64,000 bases of DNA, from the NCBI GenBank assembly GCA_014896255.1, contig JADBKT010000015.1:21726-85725 (forward strand). The letters are read 5' to 3'. Of the stretch, positions 44,709 to 54,368 are shown in pieces. Origin of the DNA: Hydrogenibacillus sp. GTDB taxonomy: Bacteria; Bacillota; Bacilli; Thermicanales; DSM-22653. Made by a program: the position numbers and the translations under genes. The notes under the pieces are model-generated. The model saw nothing but the letters and a program-made list of their open reading frames with translations. It searched no databases and was not told the DNA's origin. Positions within the stretch are counted from its first letter, which is position 1. Every line of letters starts with the position of its first letter.

Positions 44709-44835
44709 CGGTCGTCTCCTCGCTTTCGAACATCAGTCTAGCATGTCGGACGCCGGAGGTAAACGGCGAGCGGTCATACCCCCCCGCTTGTCTGAATACA
44801 TTGGGACAGGAGCTTATGCGGTGGGAGGCACAGCG

Positions 44836-47619
44836 ATGTCCGAAACGGTGTCCGAAACGATGGCCGAATGGTACGCGCGGGAAGAGGACGAGGTTCTACG
44901 CGCCCTCGGCGCCGACGCTGAGAAGGGTCTATCATCGGAAGACGCGCGCCGGCGGACGGAAACGTTCGGTTTGAACCAAATCGAAGCGGAAGCGGGGGGC
45001 GGGCCGCTTCAAGTCTTGCTCGCACAGTTTCAAGATTTCATGATCGTCGTCCTGCTCGCGGCAACGCTCATCTCCGCCCTTCTCGGGGAAATCGTCGACG
45101 CCGTGGCCATCTTGGCGATCGTCATCCTAAACGGTTTTTTAGGGTTTATTCAGGAATATCGCGCCGAGCGGGCGCTGGAGGCGTTGTCGCGGCTTTCGGC
45201 GCCGAAGGCGGAGGTACTTCGGGACGGTGCGTGGCACAAAATCGAGGCCGACAAGCTCGTCCCGGGCGACATCGTCCGGATGAGCGCCGGCGCTCGGGTG
45301 CCGGCCGATGTGCGGCTACTTCAAACGACGACGTTCATCGTCGACGAGTCGGCGCTTACAGGCGAAAGCGTTCCGCTTGAAAAACGGGCGCCGGAGGTGC
45401 TCGCCGCGCCGCGTCCGCTCGGCGATCAGACGAATATGGCCTTTATGGGGACGCTCGTGTTGAAAGGGGAGGCCGCCGGCGTCGTCGTGTTCACCGGGAT
45501 GCAGACGGAGATGGGAAAGATCGCCCATCTGCTTAAGATGACGGAAGACCACGACACGCCGCTCAAGCGGCGCATGCGGCATCTCGGAAAGGTGCTCGTC
45601 TGGGTAGCGGTGGCGCTTACGGCCGTCGTGACCGTGCTCGGGGTGATGAGCGGCTATCCGTTCCCGCAGATGTTTTTGATCGGCGTGACCCTCGCCGTCG
45701 CGGCCATCCCCGAAGGACTGCCGACGATCGTGACGATCGTGCTGGCGATCGGTGTCTCCCGGATCGAGCGGCGAAAGGCGATCGTCCGGCGTTTGCCGTC
45801 GGTGGAGACGCTCGGCAGCACGACGTTTATCTGTACGGACAAGACGGGGACGCTCACGATGAACCGCATGACGCTCGCCGCGGCGTATACGACGGACGGG
45901 ACGGTATACGTGAGCGGAAGCGGCTATGAACCGGTCGGTGATTTTTATGCCGACGCGGCGCATTCGCGTCCGGTTTCACCGTCGACGCGCCCGACGCTCA
46001 TGCGGCTCTTGGCGTTCGGCGCGATGAGCTGCGAGGCGAAGCTCGTCGCGCCGGCGGATGCATCGAAAGGTACAGAGGCATGGTCGATCGACGGCGATCC
46101 GACGGAAGGGGCGATCGTCGTCGCCGCGCACAAATCCGGACTGGATGCGGAGGCGCTTCGCCGGCGTTTCCCGCGCGCCGGCGTACTCCCTTTCGACAGC
46201 ACGCGCAAGCGGATGAGCGTCGTGTATGCGCTGACGGACGATCTTTCATACGGCAATCTGGCCTTGGAAAGCGGCGGAAGCGGACAGAGAGGGATTTTGG
46301 TCACCAAAGGGGCCTTCGAAGTCGTTTTGGCGCGCGCGACGGCCGTATACGACGGTCGCGGGGTACGCCCGCTGACGCCCAGATGGCGCGCGCGCATCGC
46401 CGAGCAGGCGGAGGCCATGGCCGCTTCGGGGATGCGCGTGCTGGCCGTCGCGTATCGTGAAGATCAACTAAGGGTGCTTCAAAATCTCGAGGATGAGCGC
46501 GATCTCGTTTTTGTCGGCCTCGTCGGTCTCATCGATCCGCCGCGGCCGGAAGTGCCGGAGGCGATTCGCACCGTGCAGGAGGCGTCGATTCGCGTGGCGA
46601 TGATCACCGGCGATCATCGTTCGACCGCTCGGGCGATCGCGGAAACCGTCGGCATCTTGCGCCCGGAAGGGCTGGTGCTCTCCGGGGAGGACTTAAAACG
46701 CATGGATGAGACGGCGCTCGTGGAGGCGGCGCCGAAGACGGACGTGTACGCCCGGGTGACGCCGGAAGACAAACTGCGCATCGTTCAGGCGCTTCGGTCC
46801 GGCGGTCACATCGTGGCCATGACCGGCGACGGGACGAATGACGCTCCGGCGCTCAAAGCGGCGGACATCGGCGTGGCCATGGGGCAAAACGGCACCGAGG
46901 TGGCCAAGGAGGCCGCAGATCTGATCCTGCTCGACGACAACTTTACGACGATCGAAGCGGCGATCGAAGAAGGCCGGACGATCTATGAGAACATCCGCAA
47001 ATTCGTGCGTTATCTGTTGGCCTCGAACGTGGCGGAGATCATGGTCATGCTCATCGCCGTCGCCGCTGGCCTGCCGGTGCCGCTCACGCCGCTCATGATC
47101 CTGTGGATCAACTTGGTGACGGACGGTCTTCCGGCGCTTGCGCTGGGGCTCGACGGCATGGAGCGCGATCTTATGAAGCAGCCGCCGCGGCCGCCGTCGG
47201 AGAGTATTTTCGCGCGGGGTCTGTGGTGGAAGATTTTAAGCCGCGGGGCGATCATCACGGCGGTCACGCTGTACGCCTTTTCCGAACGGTTGAAAAGCGG
47301 CGTGCCGCTGGCCGAAGCGCAGACGGCGGCCTTCGTGACGCTCATCGTCGCCCAGCTCATCCACGTGTACGACGCGCGCAGCGAGCGCTCCATCTTTCAT
47401 CGCAATCCACTGGAGAATCTCCCGCTACTCTTCAGCGTGCTTTTCTCATTCGCGCTGGTCGTCGGCGTCATCGTCTGGGAGCCGGCGGCGCGCGTCTTCG
47501 GCACGACGCCGCTTTCGGGGGAGGATTGGGTCAAGGCACTGGGGATCGCCGTCTTACCGTTCTTCCTGCTCGGCGGGGTGCGTGTGATGTTCGCCCGGTT
47601 CAGAACCGGACGCGGATGA
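44836..47619 (+). CDS. Calcium-transporting P-type ATPase (YloB/SERCA-like)
   Basis: A 927-residue type II P-ATPase, probably pumping Ca2+ out of the cell. Landmarks: TGESVPLEK (actuator), AAIPEGLPTIVTIVLAIGV (ion site in helix 4), phosphorylation site DKTGTLT with Asp335, LPFDSTRKRMSVV in the nucleotide domain and MTGDGTNDAPALKAADIGVA at the hinge. About ten membrane helices. ATG 44836 follows GGGAGG. It is divergent from rqcH, as yloA/yloB are adjacent in Bacillus, where YloB is important in spores. Confidence 0.93.
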   Translation: MSETVSETMAEWYAREEDEVLRALGADAEKGLSSEDARRRTETFGLNQIEAEAGGGPLQVLLAQFQDFMIVVLLAATLISALLGEIVDAVAILAIVILNGFLGFIQEYRAERALEALSRLSAPKAEVLRDGAWHKIEADKLVPGDIVRMSAGARVPADVRLLQTTTFIVDESALTGESVPLEKRAPEVLAAPRPLGDQTNMAFMGTLVLKGEAAGVVVFTGMQTEMGKIAHLLKMTEDHDTPLKRRMRHLGKVLVWVAVALTAVVTVLGVMSGYPFPQMFLIGVTLAVAAIPEGLPTIVTIVLAIGVSRIERRKAIVRRLPSVETLGSTTFICTDKTGTLTMNRMTLAAAYTTDGTVYVSGSGYEPVGDFYADAAHSRPVSPSTRPTLMRLLAFGAMSCEAKLVAPADASKGTEAWSIDGDPTEGAIVVAAHKSGLDAEALRRRFPRAGVLPFDSTRKRMSVVYALTDDLSYGNLALESGGSGQRGILVTKGAFEVVLARATAVYDGRGVRPLTPRWRARIAEQAEAMAASGMRVLAVAYREDQLRVLQNLEDERDLVFVGLVGLIDPPRPEVPEAIRTVQEASIRVAMITGDHRSTARAIAETVGILRPEGLVLSGEDLKRMDETALVEAAPKTDVYARVTPEDKLRIVQALRSGGHIVAMTGDGTNDAPALKAADIGVAMGQNGTEVAKEAADLILLDDNFTTIEAAIEEGRTIYENIRKFVRYLLASNVAEIMVMLIAVAAGLPVPLTPLMILWINLVTDGLPALALGLDGMERDLMKQPPRPPSESIFARGLWWKILSRGAIITAVTLYAFSERLKSGVPLAEAQTAAFVTLIVAQLIHVYDARSERSIFHRNPLENLPLLFSVLFSFALVVGVIVWEPAARVFGTTPLSGEDWVKALGIAVLPFFLLGGVRVMFARFRTGRG

Positions 47620-47633
47620 GGTTGAATGCGGTG

Positions 47634-47810
47634 CTATACGATCTTCTGAACGCCGCCGACCGGTCCCAGGATCGCCTCGAACGCCCCCTTGGCCGCCAGC
47701 ACCCCCGGCCGCCGCCGGCCTCGCTGAACGATGCTCATGCGCCGCCGGACGCTGTCAAACGGAAGCACCTTCGGCCCCTTCCGCCGCCTAAGCGCCTCCT
47801 CGTCGAGTGA
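47634..47810 (-). pseudogene. Antisense fragment of a P-type ATPase nucleotide-binding domain
   Basis: Read on the minus strand, about 58 codons give SLDEEALRRRKGPKVLPFDS, VRRRMSIVQ, then GVLAAKGAFEAILG and a TAG stop. This lines up with the ATPase just upstream on the plus strand (LDAEALRRR, VLPFDSTRKRMSVV, GILVTKGAFEVVLA), with a shorter middle. It has no start, no ribosome site and no phosphorylation or hinge parts, so it is a remnant. Nucleotide identity with the neighbour looks only moderate, arguing against a recent copy. It fills the gap before gmk, where yloC and remA sit in Bacillus. Confidence 0.75.
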
Positions 47811-47828
47811 AGGTTGGAGGCGAACGCT

Positions 47829-48497
47829 TTGACGGACGGGGAGGAAACCGCCAAGCACCGCGGGCTGCTCATCGTGCTTTCCGGTCCGTCCGGCGTGGGC
47901 AAGGGGACGGTCGGCAAGCGTCTGCGCGCGCGAATGCCCGAGCTCGTCTATTCCGTGTCGGTGACGAGCCGCCCGCCGCGGGCCGGTGAAGTGGAAGGCG
48001 TCAATTATTTCTTCCGAACGCGGTCGCAGTTCGAGGAGATGATCCGCCAGGATGCGTTTTTGGAGTGGGCGGAATACGTGTCGAATTATTATGGAACGCC
48101 GAAGGCGTTCGTCTTTGAACAACTCGAGCAAGGTCGCGACGTGCTCTTGGAAATCGACGTGCAAGGGGCACGACAAGTTCGTGAACGCTATCCCGGCGGG
48201 GTGTTCATCTTTCTTGCGCCGCCGACGTGGGAGGCGCTGGCCGAGCGGATCAGCGCCCGCGGCACGGAAGACGCCATCGTCATCCGCCGCCGCTTGGCGC
48301 AGGCGGCGCGAGAAGTGGAGGAAATCGGGCTGTATGACTACATCGTGGTGAACGACGACATCGATGCAGCGGTGGAGCGCATCCGATGCATCATTGCGGC
48401 GGAACATCTCCGGACGACGCGCATCGTCGAAGATTTTGTACGCCGATTGAAACGGGAGGAAGTGCGGGATGAGGTATCCACCGATCGACGATCTTGA
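47829..48497 (+). CDS. gmk: Guanylate kinase
   Basis: Phosphorylates GMP to GDP. The 222-residue protein has P-loop SGPSGVGKGTV, the GMP-binding SVTSRPPRAGEVEGVNYFF and DVLLEIDVQGARQV. I chose TTG 47829 because GGAGG (47816-47820) is 8 bases upstream; TTG 47814 overlaps that site. The 3' end overlaps rpoZ by 29 bases. Confidence 0.96.
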   Translation: MTDGEETAKHRGLLIVLSGPSGVGKGTVGKRLRARMPELVYSVSVTSRPPRAGEVEGVNYFFRTRSQFEEMIRQDAFLEWAEYVSNYYGTPKAFVFEQLEQGRDVLLEIDVQGARQVRERYPGGVFIFLAPPTWEALAERISARGTEDAIVIRRRLAQAAREVEEIGLYDYIVVNDDIDAAVERIRCIIAAEHLRTTRIVEDFVRRLKREEVRDEVSTDRRS

Positions 48498-48672
48498 GCG
48501 GATGGCGGGGAGCAAATATTTGCTCGTGATGATCGCGGCCAAACGGGCTCGTCAATTGTTGCATGAAAAATCACCGCTGATCGAATCACCGCGGTCGTAC
48601 CGCGATGTCGGAATCGCGCTGGAAGAGTTTTACGCCGGAAAGCTCGAGGTCCGATCGACTGCCGAAGCGTAA
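48469..48672 (+). CDS. rpoZ: RNA polymerase omega subunit
   Basis: The 67-residue omega subunit stabilises RNA polymerase. It begins MRYPPIDDLERMAGSKYLL and has the family helix MIAAKRARQL. GGGAGG precedes ATG 48469, inside the end of gmk. The stop codon lies in the loop of a terminator-like hairpin. Confidence 0.93.
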   Translation: MRYPPIDDLERMAGSKYLLVMIAAKRARQLLHEKSPLIESPRSYRDVGIALEEFYAGKLEVRSTAEA

Positions 48673-48698
48673 GCGCCGATTGCCGCTTCGGCCTTTTT
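48661..48698 (+). terminator. Terminator/attenuator overlapping the rpoZ stop
   Basis: GCCGAAGCG (48661-48669) pairs perfectly with CGCTTCGGC (48684-48692); the loop contains the rpoZ TAA, and C plus five T follow. Ribosomes finishing rpoZ would cover the 5' arm. Confidence 0.75.
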
Positions 48699-48757
48699 GT
48701 TGCGCCGGATGACGTAGCGGAATTGTGGGTTGGCGCTTAGCGGAAGGAGGGGCGTCG

Positions 48758-50191
48758 TTGGCGCGGACGATTCTCTTGGGGGTGACGGGCGGCATCGCCG
48801 TCTACAAATCGGTATCGCTGGTGAGTCTCTTAAAAAAACGCGGATACGACGTCGTCGTCGTCATGACCCGCGGTGCGGAGCGGTTCGTGACGCCGCTGTT
48901 GTTCCAGACGATGAGCCGCGAGCGGGTGTACAGCGATCCGTTCGAAGAAGCGGATCCCTCCGGCATCGCCCACATCGACGTCGCCGATCGGGCGGATCTC
49001 GTCGTCGTGGCGCCGGCGACGGCGAACGTGATCGCCAAGCTCGCCCACGGCATCGCCGACGACATGCTCTCCACGGTGCTCCTGGCGGCGACGGCACCGG
49101 TGATGATCGCCCCGGCGATGAACGTGCATATGTATCGGCACCCGGCGGTTCAGGCCAATCTGGCGCTTTTGACCGCCCGCGGTTATCATTTTTTGGAGCC
49201 GGATGAAGGGCCGCTTGCCTGCGGCTATACGGGAAAAGGGCGGATGATGGAGCCTGAGGCGATCGTGGAGGCGATCGAAGACTACTTCTCCGGCCGCCTG
49301 GTGCTCGCTTCGCCGAATCCGGATCCCCTGCTCGCGGTGCGCCGGCGGGAAAAGGCCGGGGAGCGCGTACCGATGGCCGACGTCGACGTTCCGTCGCCCG
49401 CGCCGGGGGCGGGCGTTCCTTCGCTCCAGGCGGTGCATGATGCGCCTCTCTCCGGCCGGCGGGTCGTCGTCACCGCCGGACCGACGCGGGAAGCCATCGA
49501 TCCGGTGCGTTTTTTGTCCAATCGTTCTTCCGGCAAGATGGGTTATGCGCTCGCCGCCGCCGCTCGCCGCCTGGGGGCGGAGGTCGTGCTCATCACCGGT
49601 CCGACGAACCTTCCGCCTCCGGAAGGCGTGAAGGTCGTGCGGGTCGAGCGCGCACGGGAGATGCACGCCGCGGTGATGCGCGAACGCGAAACGTTCGACT
49701 GGTTCATCGCCGCCGCCGCGGTGAGCGACTACGAACCGGCGGTGGTGGAGGCGCAGAAGATCAAAAAGAGCGGGGAGGCGCTCACGCTCATGCTGGTGCC
49801 GACGCCGGACATATTGCGCGACGTCGGTCAGCGCAAAAAGCCGCATCAGACGGTCGTCGGCTTTGCCGCGGAGACGAACGACGTGGTGGAGCATGCTCGA
49901 AACAAACGACGTCGTAAAGGCGCCGATTGGATCGTGGCCAATGACGTCACGGAGCCGGGTGCCGGGTTCGAGGTGGAAACGAACCGCGTGGTGTTGGTCG
50001 GCCCGAACGATGCGCTGTATCCCTTGCCGCTCATGTCCAAAGAAGACCTCGCCGAAACGATCATCCGCACGATTCTCGCGTTTCAAAGCATGCCGCCGGC
50101 CGAAGATGCGGGCGGTGAAAAGACGTCCGGTGAACGTTCGATCGATGAAGAACGGGCGGGTAAAGGCCGGACCGGCGGTGACGCGCGGTGA
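48758..50191 (+). CDS. coaBC: Phosphopantothenoylcysteine decarboxylase/synthase CoaBC
   Basis: Bifunctional enzyme of coenzyme A synthesis. The N-terminal flavin decarboxylase (CoaC) shows GVTGGIAVYKSV, PAMNVHMYRHPAVQANL and ACGYTGKGRM. The C-terminal synthase (CoaB) shows VTAGPTREAIDPVRFLSNRS, SGKMGYALA and AAAVSDYEP. At 477 residues it is longer than the usual 400: a Pro-rich linker (about 190-225) and a charged tail of about 28 residues. TTG 48758 has GGAAGGAGG 7 bases upstream. It uses the pantothenate made by PanBCD. Confidence 0.95.
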   Translation: MARTILLGVTGGIAVYKSVSLVSLLKKRGYDVVVVMTRGAERFVTPLLFQTMSRERVYSDPFEEADPSGIAHIDVADRADLVVVAPATANVIAKLAHGIADDMLSTVLLAATAPVMIAPAMNVHMYRHPAVQANLALLTARGYHFLEPDEGPLACGYTGKGRMMEPEAIVEAIEDYFSGRLVLASPNPDPLLAVRRREKAGERVPMADVDVPSPAPGAGVPSLQAVHDAPLSGRRVVVTAGPTREAIDPVRFLSNRSSGKMGYALAAAARRLGAEVVLITGPTNLPPPEGVKVVRVERAREMHAAVMRERETFDWFIAAAAVSDYEPAVVEAQKIKKSGEALTLMLVPTPDILRDVGQRKKPHQTVVGFAAETNDVVEHARNKRRRKGADWIVANDVTEPGAGFEVETNRVVLVGPNDALYPLPLMSKEDLAETIIRTILAFQSMPPAEDAGGEKTSGERSIDEERAGKGRTGGDAR

Positions 50192-52737
50192 TGGACCACC
50201 GGCAACAGACGTCACGGTATACGGCGGAGGTGGCGATCGACGTGCCTTACGACGTCTCCGGCCGTTATACATACGCGGTCCCGCCGAAGCTTTCCGAGCG
50301 CGTGGCGATCGGCAGCCGCGTCCTCGTGCCGTTCGGGCGACGTCGTATGGAAGGCATCGTCGTCGCCCTTCATCAGGACAGCCGGGACATCCCGCCGTCC
50401 GGCGGATGGGCCGCGGATCGCCCGCCATTCATCGACATCGGAACGCCGAGTCCGACCGGTGATGACGGTCCGGTTCGGGGCGGAAGCGGCGAGTTGGGTG
50501 CCCGAAAGCTGAAGTTCCTGCTCGATGTGCTCGATGAGACGCCGCCGTTTACGGAAGAGCTCGTCGACCTGGCGCGCGACTTTTCCGAGGCGATGCTCTA
50601 TCCGCTGTATCGAACGCTGATCTCGATGCTCCCTCCGTCGATGAAGACGGAAGAACGCGTCCGGATTCGCTGGAACGGCGGAGATGAACCGCTCATCGCG
50701 CTTCCGGAAGAAGTCGAGCTGCTGGAGTGGGTGAAGGCCAACGGACCGGTGGACAAAAAGACGCTCTTGATGCGCTTTCCCGACGCGGAACCGATTCTTG
50801 ATCTGTTCATCGAACGCGGTTGGCTTGCGGAAGAACGCCTGCGCACGCACCGGGGGCGGGCGAAGACGATGAAGGTCGTCGTGCCCGTACATGGCGCCGA
50901 CATCCTGCAAAAGGCGGCGGAGGCGGTACGGGGTGAGCGGCAGAAGGCGGTTTTGGCACTTCTCGCCGAACATGGTCGGATGCCGCTTCAGGCGTTGATT
51001 CGGGCTACTGGAGCGACGTCTGCGTCGATACGCGCGTTGGCTCAGGCCGGATGGGTACGCGTGGAAGAAGCGTCCGCCCTTCGACGTCCGAGCGTCGATC
51101 CGTCCTGGCAAAAACCGCCGGTGGCCTTGTCCGACGATCAGCGGCGCGTCGTCGAGGCGATCTGGGCGGACATCGAACGGGGAGACGCCGCGCCGGTGCT
51201 CCTTCACGGAGTGACGGGGAGCGGGAAGACGGAAGTGTATCTCACCCTCATCGAGCGCATGCTGTCAAACGGCAAGACGGCGCTGCTTCTCGTTCCGGAG
51301 ATCGCGCTTACGCCGATGATGCTCGCCCGTGTCCAGCACCGATTCGGAGATAACGTCGCCGTGCTGCACAGCGGACTTTCCGCCGGTGAACGGTTCGACG
51401 AATGGCAGCGGATCCGCCGCGGCGAGGTCGGCGTCGTCGTCGGCGCCCGTTCGGCGGTGTTTGCGCCGCTCGAACGGATCGGCCTCATTATTCTCGATGA
51501 AGAACATGAAGGGAGTTATAAGCAGGAAGAAACGCCGCGATATCATGCCCGGGAGGTCGCCCTTTGGCGGGCGCGCCGCCACGGCGCGGCACTCGTGCTC
51601 GGGAGCGCCACGCCTTCGATGGAATCGTATGCGTACGCCCGGGCCGGCCGTTATCGGTTGATGGTGATGCCGAAGCGCGTCGGCGGCGCGCGGCTGCCTT
51701 CGGTGCGCATCGTCGATCTTCGGCGGGAGGGCGGAGGCGACCGGCTGGTAAGCCCGCCGCTCAGCGCGGCCATCGACGAGCGCCTGAAGCGGGGCGAGCA
51801 GATCATCCTGCTGCAAAACCGTCGGGGCTATGCGAACATCGTCCTCTGTCGCCGGTGCGGACGGGCCGTCGAATGCCCTCACTGTGCGGTCACGTTGACC
51901 TATCACCGGACGGATGAGGCGCTCCGTTGCCACTACTGCGGTTTTGAGCAACCGATGGTCGAACGCTGCCCGTCCTGCGGCAGCACACACCTGCTCAAAC
52001 TCGGCGGCGGCACGCAGCGCGTCGAGGAGGCGCTCGCGGCCGAATTTCCGGCGGCCCGCGTGATCCGTATGGACCGCGATACGACGCAGCGCAAAGGGGC
52101 GCATGAGGATTTGCTGGGCCGTTTCATGCGCGGTGAAGCGGACATCCTGATCGGTACGCAGATGATCGCCAAAGGGCTCGACTTTCCAAAGGTCACGCTG
52201 GTCGGCATCGTGTCCGCCGATTCGATGCTCGCGCTTCCGGATTTTCGCGCTGCAGAACGAACATTTCAGTTGGTGACGCAGGTGGCCGGGCGCGCCGGGC
52301 GCGGAACGCTTCCCGGCGAGGTCGTCGTACAGACGTTCGCTCCCGATCACTACAGCATCCGAGCGGCGGTCGACGGGCGGTACGAGGCGTTTTTCGCCGA
52401 AGAGCTCGCTCGGCGCAAAAAAGGATCGTATCCGCCGTTTTACCGCCTCGTCGTCATTCACGCGGCGCATGCGCAGGCGTCTCTTGCCCGGGAAACGCTG
52501 TTCGTGATCAGCGATCGGCTGCGCATGCGGGTGGGGGAGGAGACGATCGTCATCGGGCCGACGCCGGCGCCGATCCCCAAACTGCGCGATCGCTTTCGTT
52601 TTCATACCTTGATAAAATATAAACGGGAACCTCGCCTTGGGGCTTTGCTTCGAGCCGCGTTGGAAGATGTGCAAAGGGAAGTCAAACGGCATCGGATCGA
52701 GATCGCCGTCGACTTTGATCCGCAATCATTGATGTAA
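50188..52737 (+). CDS. priA: Primosomal helicase PriA
   Basis: Restarts stalled replication forks by loading DnaD, DnaB and helicase. The 849-residue protein has the N-terminal DNA-binding domain, Walker A HGVTGSGKTEVYL, DEEHEGSYKQEE (Walker B), and a two-zinc insert with CRRC, CPHC, CHYC and CPSC between helicase halves; GRAGRGTLPGEVVVQTF is motif VI. GTG 50188 overlaps the coaBC stop; ATG 50191 is equally possible. Confidence 0.96.
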   Translation: MMDHRQQTSRYTAEVAIDVPYDVSGRYTYAVPPKLSERVAIGSRVLVPFGRRRMEGIVVALHQDSRDIPPSGGWAADRPPFIDIGTPSPTGDDGPVRGGSGELGARKLKFLLDVLDETPPFTEELVDLARDFSEAMLYPLYRTLISMLPPSMKTEERVRIRWNGGDEPLIALPEEVELLEWVKANGPVDKKTLLMRFPDAEPILDLFIERGWLAEERLRTHRGRAKTMKVVVPVHGADILQKAAEAVRGERQKAVLALLAEHGRMPLQALIRATGATSASIRALAQAGWVRVEEASALRRPSVDPSWQKPPVALSDDQRRVVEAIWADIERGDAAPVLLHGVTGSGKTEVYLTLIERMLSNGKTALLLVPEIALTPMMLARVQHRFGDNVAVLHSGLSAGERFDEWQRIRRGEVGVVVGARSAVFAPLERIGLIILDEEHEGSYKQEETPRYHAREVALWRARRHGAALVLGSATPSMESYAYARAGRYRLMVMPKRVGGARLPSVRIVDLRREGGGDRLVSPPLSAAIDERLKRGEQIILLQNRRGYANIVLCRRCGRAVECPHCAVTLTYHRTDEALRCHYCGFEQPMVERCPSCGSTHLLKLGGGTQRVEEALAAEFPAARVIRMDRDTTQRKGAHEDLLGRFMRGEADILIGTQMIAKGLDFPKVTLVGIVSADSMLALPDFRAAERTFQLVTQVAGRAGRGTLPGEVVVQTFAPDHYSIRAAVDGRYEAFFAEELARRKKGSYPPFYRLVVIHAAHAQASLARETLFVISDRLRMRVGEETIVIGPTPAPIPKLRDRFRFHTLIKYKREPRLGALLRAALEDVQREVKRHRIEIAVDFDPQSLM

Positions 52738-52788
52738 AGGCGCCGATGGTGCGGTAAATGCCATTCGAACGAGAAAGGAAGACGAGCG

Positions 52789-53367
52789 ATGAGCGTACGC
52801 TATATCGTCAAACATCCGGATCCGATCTTGCGTCAGGTGGCGAAGCCGGTGTCGAAGATTACGCCGAATGTGCTTCGTCTGCTCGACGATATGGCCGAGA
52901 CGATGTATGCCGCCGAAGGTGTCGGGCTGGCCGCGCCACAGGTCGGCATCTTAAAGCGTATGGTCGTGATCGACATCGGCGAAGGATTGCTGGAACTCAT
53001 CAATCCGGAGGTTTTGGAGACGTCCGGTGAGCAGGACGGTCCGGAAGGATGTCTTTCCATTCCCGGCGTGACGGGGGAGGTGAAGCGCCCGGAGCGCGTC
53101 CTCGTCAAGGCACAAAACCGCTCAGGAGAGTGGTTCGAAGTCGAGGGGTCGGGTCTGCTCGCTCGGGCGCTCATGCACGAGATCGATCATCTGAACGGCA
53201 TTCTGTTCATCGATCTCGCGCATCGCCTGTACCGCCGGGATCCGTTGGCCAAGGAAGCCGCGCGGCGCCCGAACGCCCCGGGACGCGAAAGCGGTGGAAA
53301 GCAAGGGGTTCATGAGACTCCACATCATGTCGGCTCGGTGACGGGGGCGGAGGAAGGCGGCCGATGA
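52789..53367 (+). CDS. def: Peptide deformylase
   Basis: Removes formyl groups from new proteins. The 192-residue metalloenzyme has the three motifs GVGLAAPQ, EGCLSIPG (metal Cys) and HEIDHLNG (metal His pair). It carries a hydrophilic tail of about 35 residues after the catalytic core. ATG 52789 follows AAAGGAAG; stop overlaps fmt. Confidence 0.97.
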   Translation: MSVRYIVKHPDPILRQVAKPVSKITPNVLRLLDDMAETMYAAEGVGLAAPQVGILKRMVVIDIGEGLLELINPEVLETSGEQDGPEGCLSIPGVTGEVKRPERVLVKAQNRSGEWFEVEGSGLLARALMHEIDHLNGILFIDLAHRLYRRDPLAKEAARRPNAPGRESGGKQGVHETPHHVGSVTGAEEGGR

Positions 53368-54368
53368 CGCGGGTCGTCTACATGGGCACGCCGGCGTATG
53401 CCGTGCCGGCGCTGGAAGGACTCTTGGCCGCCGGGTATGAGGTTCCGCTCGTCGTCACGCAGCCGGACAGACCGGTCGGGCGCGCCAAACGGCTCACGCC
53501 TCCGCCGGTCAAAGAAAAGGCGGTACGGTTCGGCTTGGACGTCTTTCAGCCGGAGCGCATCCGCGACGAGGCGGCATTGGAGCGCATCCGCGCCGCGGCG
53601 CCGGAGATCATCGTGACCGCCGCGTACGGTCAGTTTTTGCCTCGCCGACTGCTGGAACTGCCGCCCAAGGGGGCGCTCAATCTGCACGCCTCGCTCCTGC
53701 CGCTTTACCGGGGCGGCGCGCCGATCCAGCGGGCGATCATGGACGGAGCGCAGGAGACGGGCGTGACGCTTATGGTCATGGTGCCGAAGATGGACGCCGG
53801 TCCGATCGTCGCGCAGGTGAAGACGGCGATCGGCCCCCGCGAGACGGCCGGCGCGCTTACGGCGCGGCTCGCCGAGCTGGCACGTGACCTTTTGCTCGAT
53901 ACGCTGCCGGCTTACGTGTCGGGACGGATCGACCCCGTCCCGCAGGATGAGGCGGCGGCGACGTTTGCGCCGAATCTGACCCGAGCGGACGAACGGCTCG
54001 ACTTCTGCCTGCCGGCGGAAGTGCTGTTTCGCCGACTGCGGGCACTGTTGCCCGAGCCGGGAGCTTATCTCCCGCTTCTCGGGACGGACGGCACGCGACC
54101 GGTCAAGATATGGTGGGCCGAGCCGGCAGAAGGCAATGCGCTCGACGCGGAAAGAGCGCCGGTCCCGCCGGGCACGCTCATCCGTCTCGCGCCGGACGGC
54201 ATCATCCTCTCGGCGGGCCGCGGCGCGCTCAAGCTGATCGAAGTGCAGCCTCCCGGCAAACGGCGCATGTCGGCCCGCGAATGGGCGAACGGACAACCCC
54301 ATTGGAAGGCAGGGCTGCGCCTTGTCCAAACGGAAAACTGCAACCCCGAAGATCCAAATGCGGGATGA
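53364..54368 (+). CDS. fmt: Methionyl-tRNA formyltransferase
   Basis: Formylates initiator Met-tRNA with 10-formyl-THF. The 334-residue protein starts VVYMGTPAYAVPALE and has the catalytic stretch NLHASLLPLYRGGAPIQRAI and the Asp motif MVPKMDAGPIVAQ, then a C-terminal OB-fold. ATG 53364 overlaps the def stop. Confidence 0.97.
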   Translation: MTRVVYMGTPAYAVPALEGLLAAGYEVPLVVTQPDRPVGRAKRLTPPPVKEKAVRFGLDVFQPERIRDEAALERIRAAAPEIIVTAAYGQFLPRRLLELPPKGALNLHASLLPLYRGGAPIQRAIMDGAQETGVTLMVMVPKMDAGPIVAQVKTAIGPRETAGALTARLAELARDLLLDTLPAYVSGRIDPVPQDEAAATFAPNLTRADERLDFCLPAEVLFRRLRALLPEPGAYLPLLGTDGTRPVKIWWAEPAEGNALDAERAPVPPGTLIRLAPDGIILSAGRGALKLIEVQPPGKRRMSAREWANGQPHWKAGLRLVQTENCNPEDPNAG

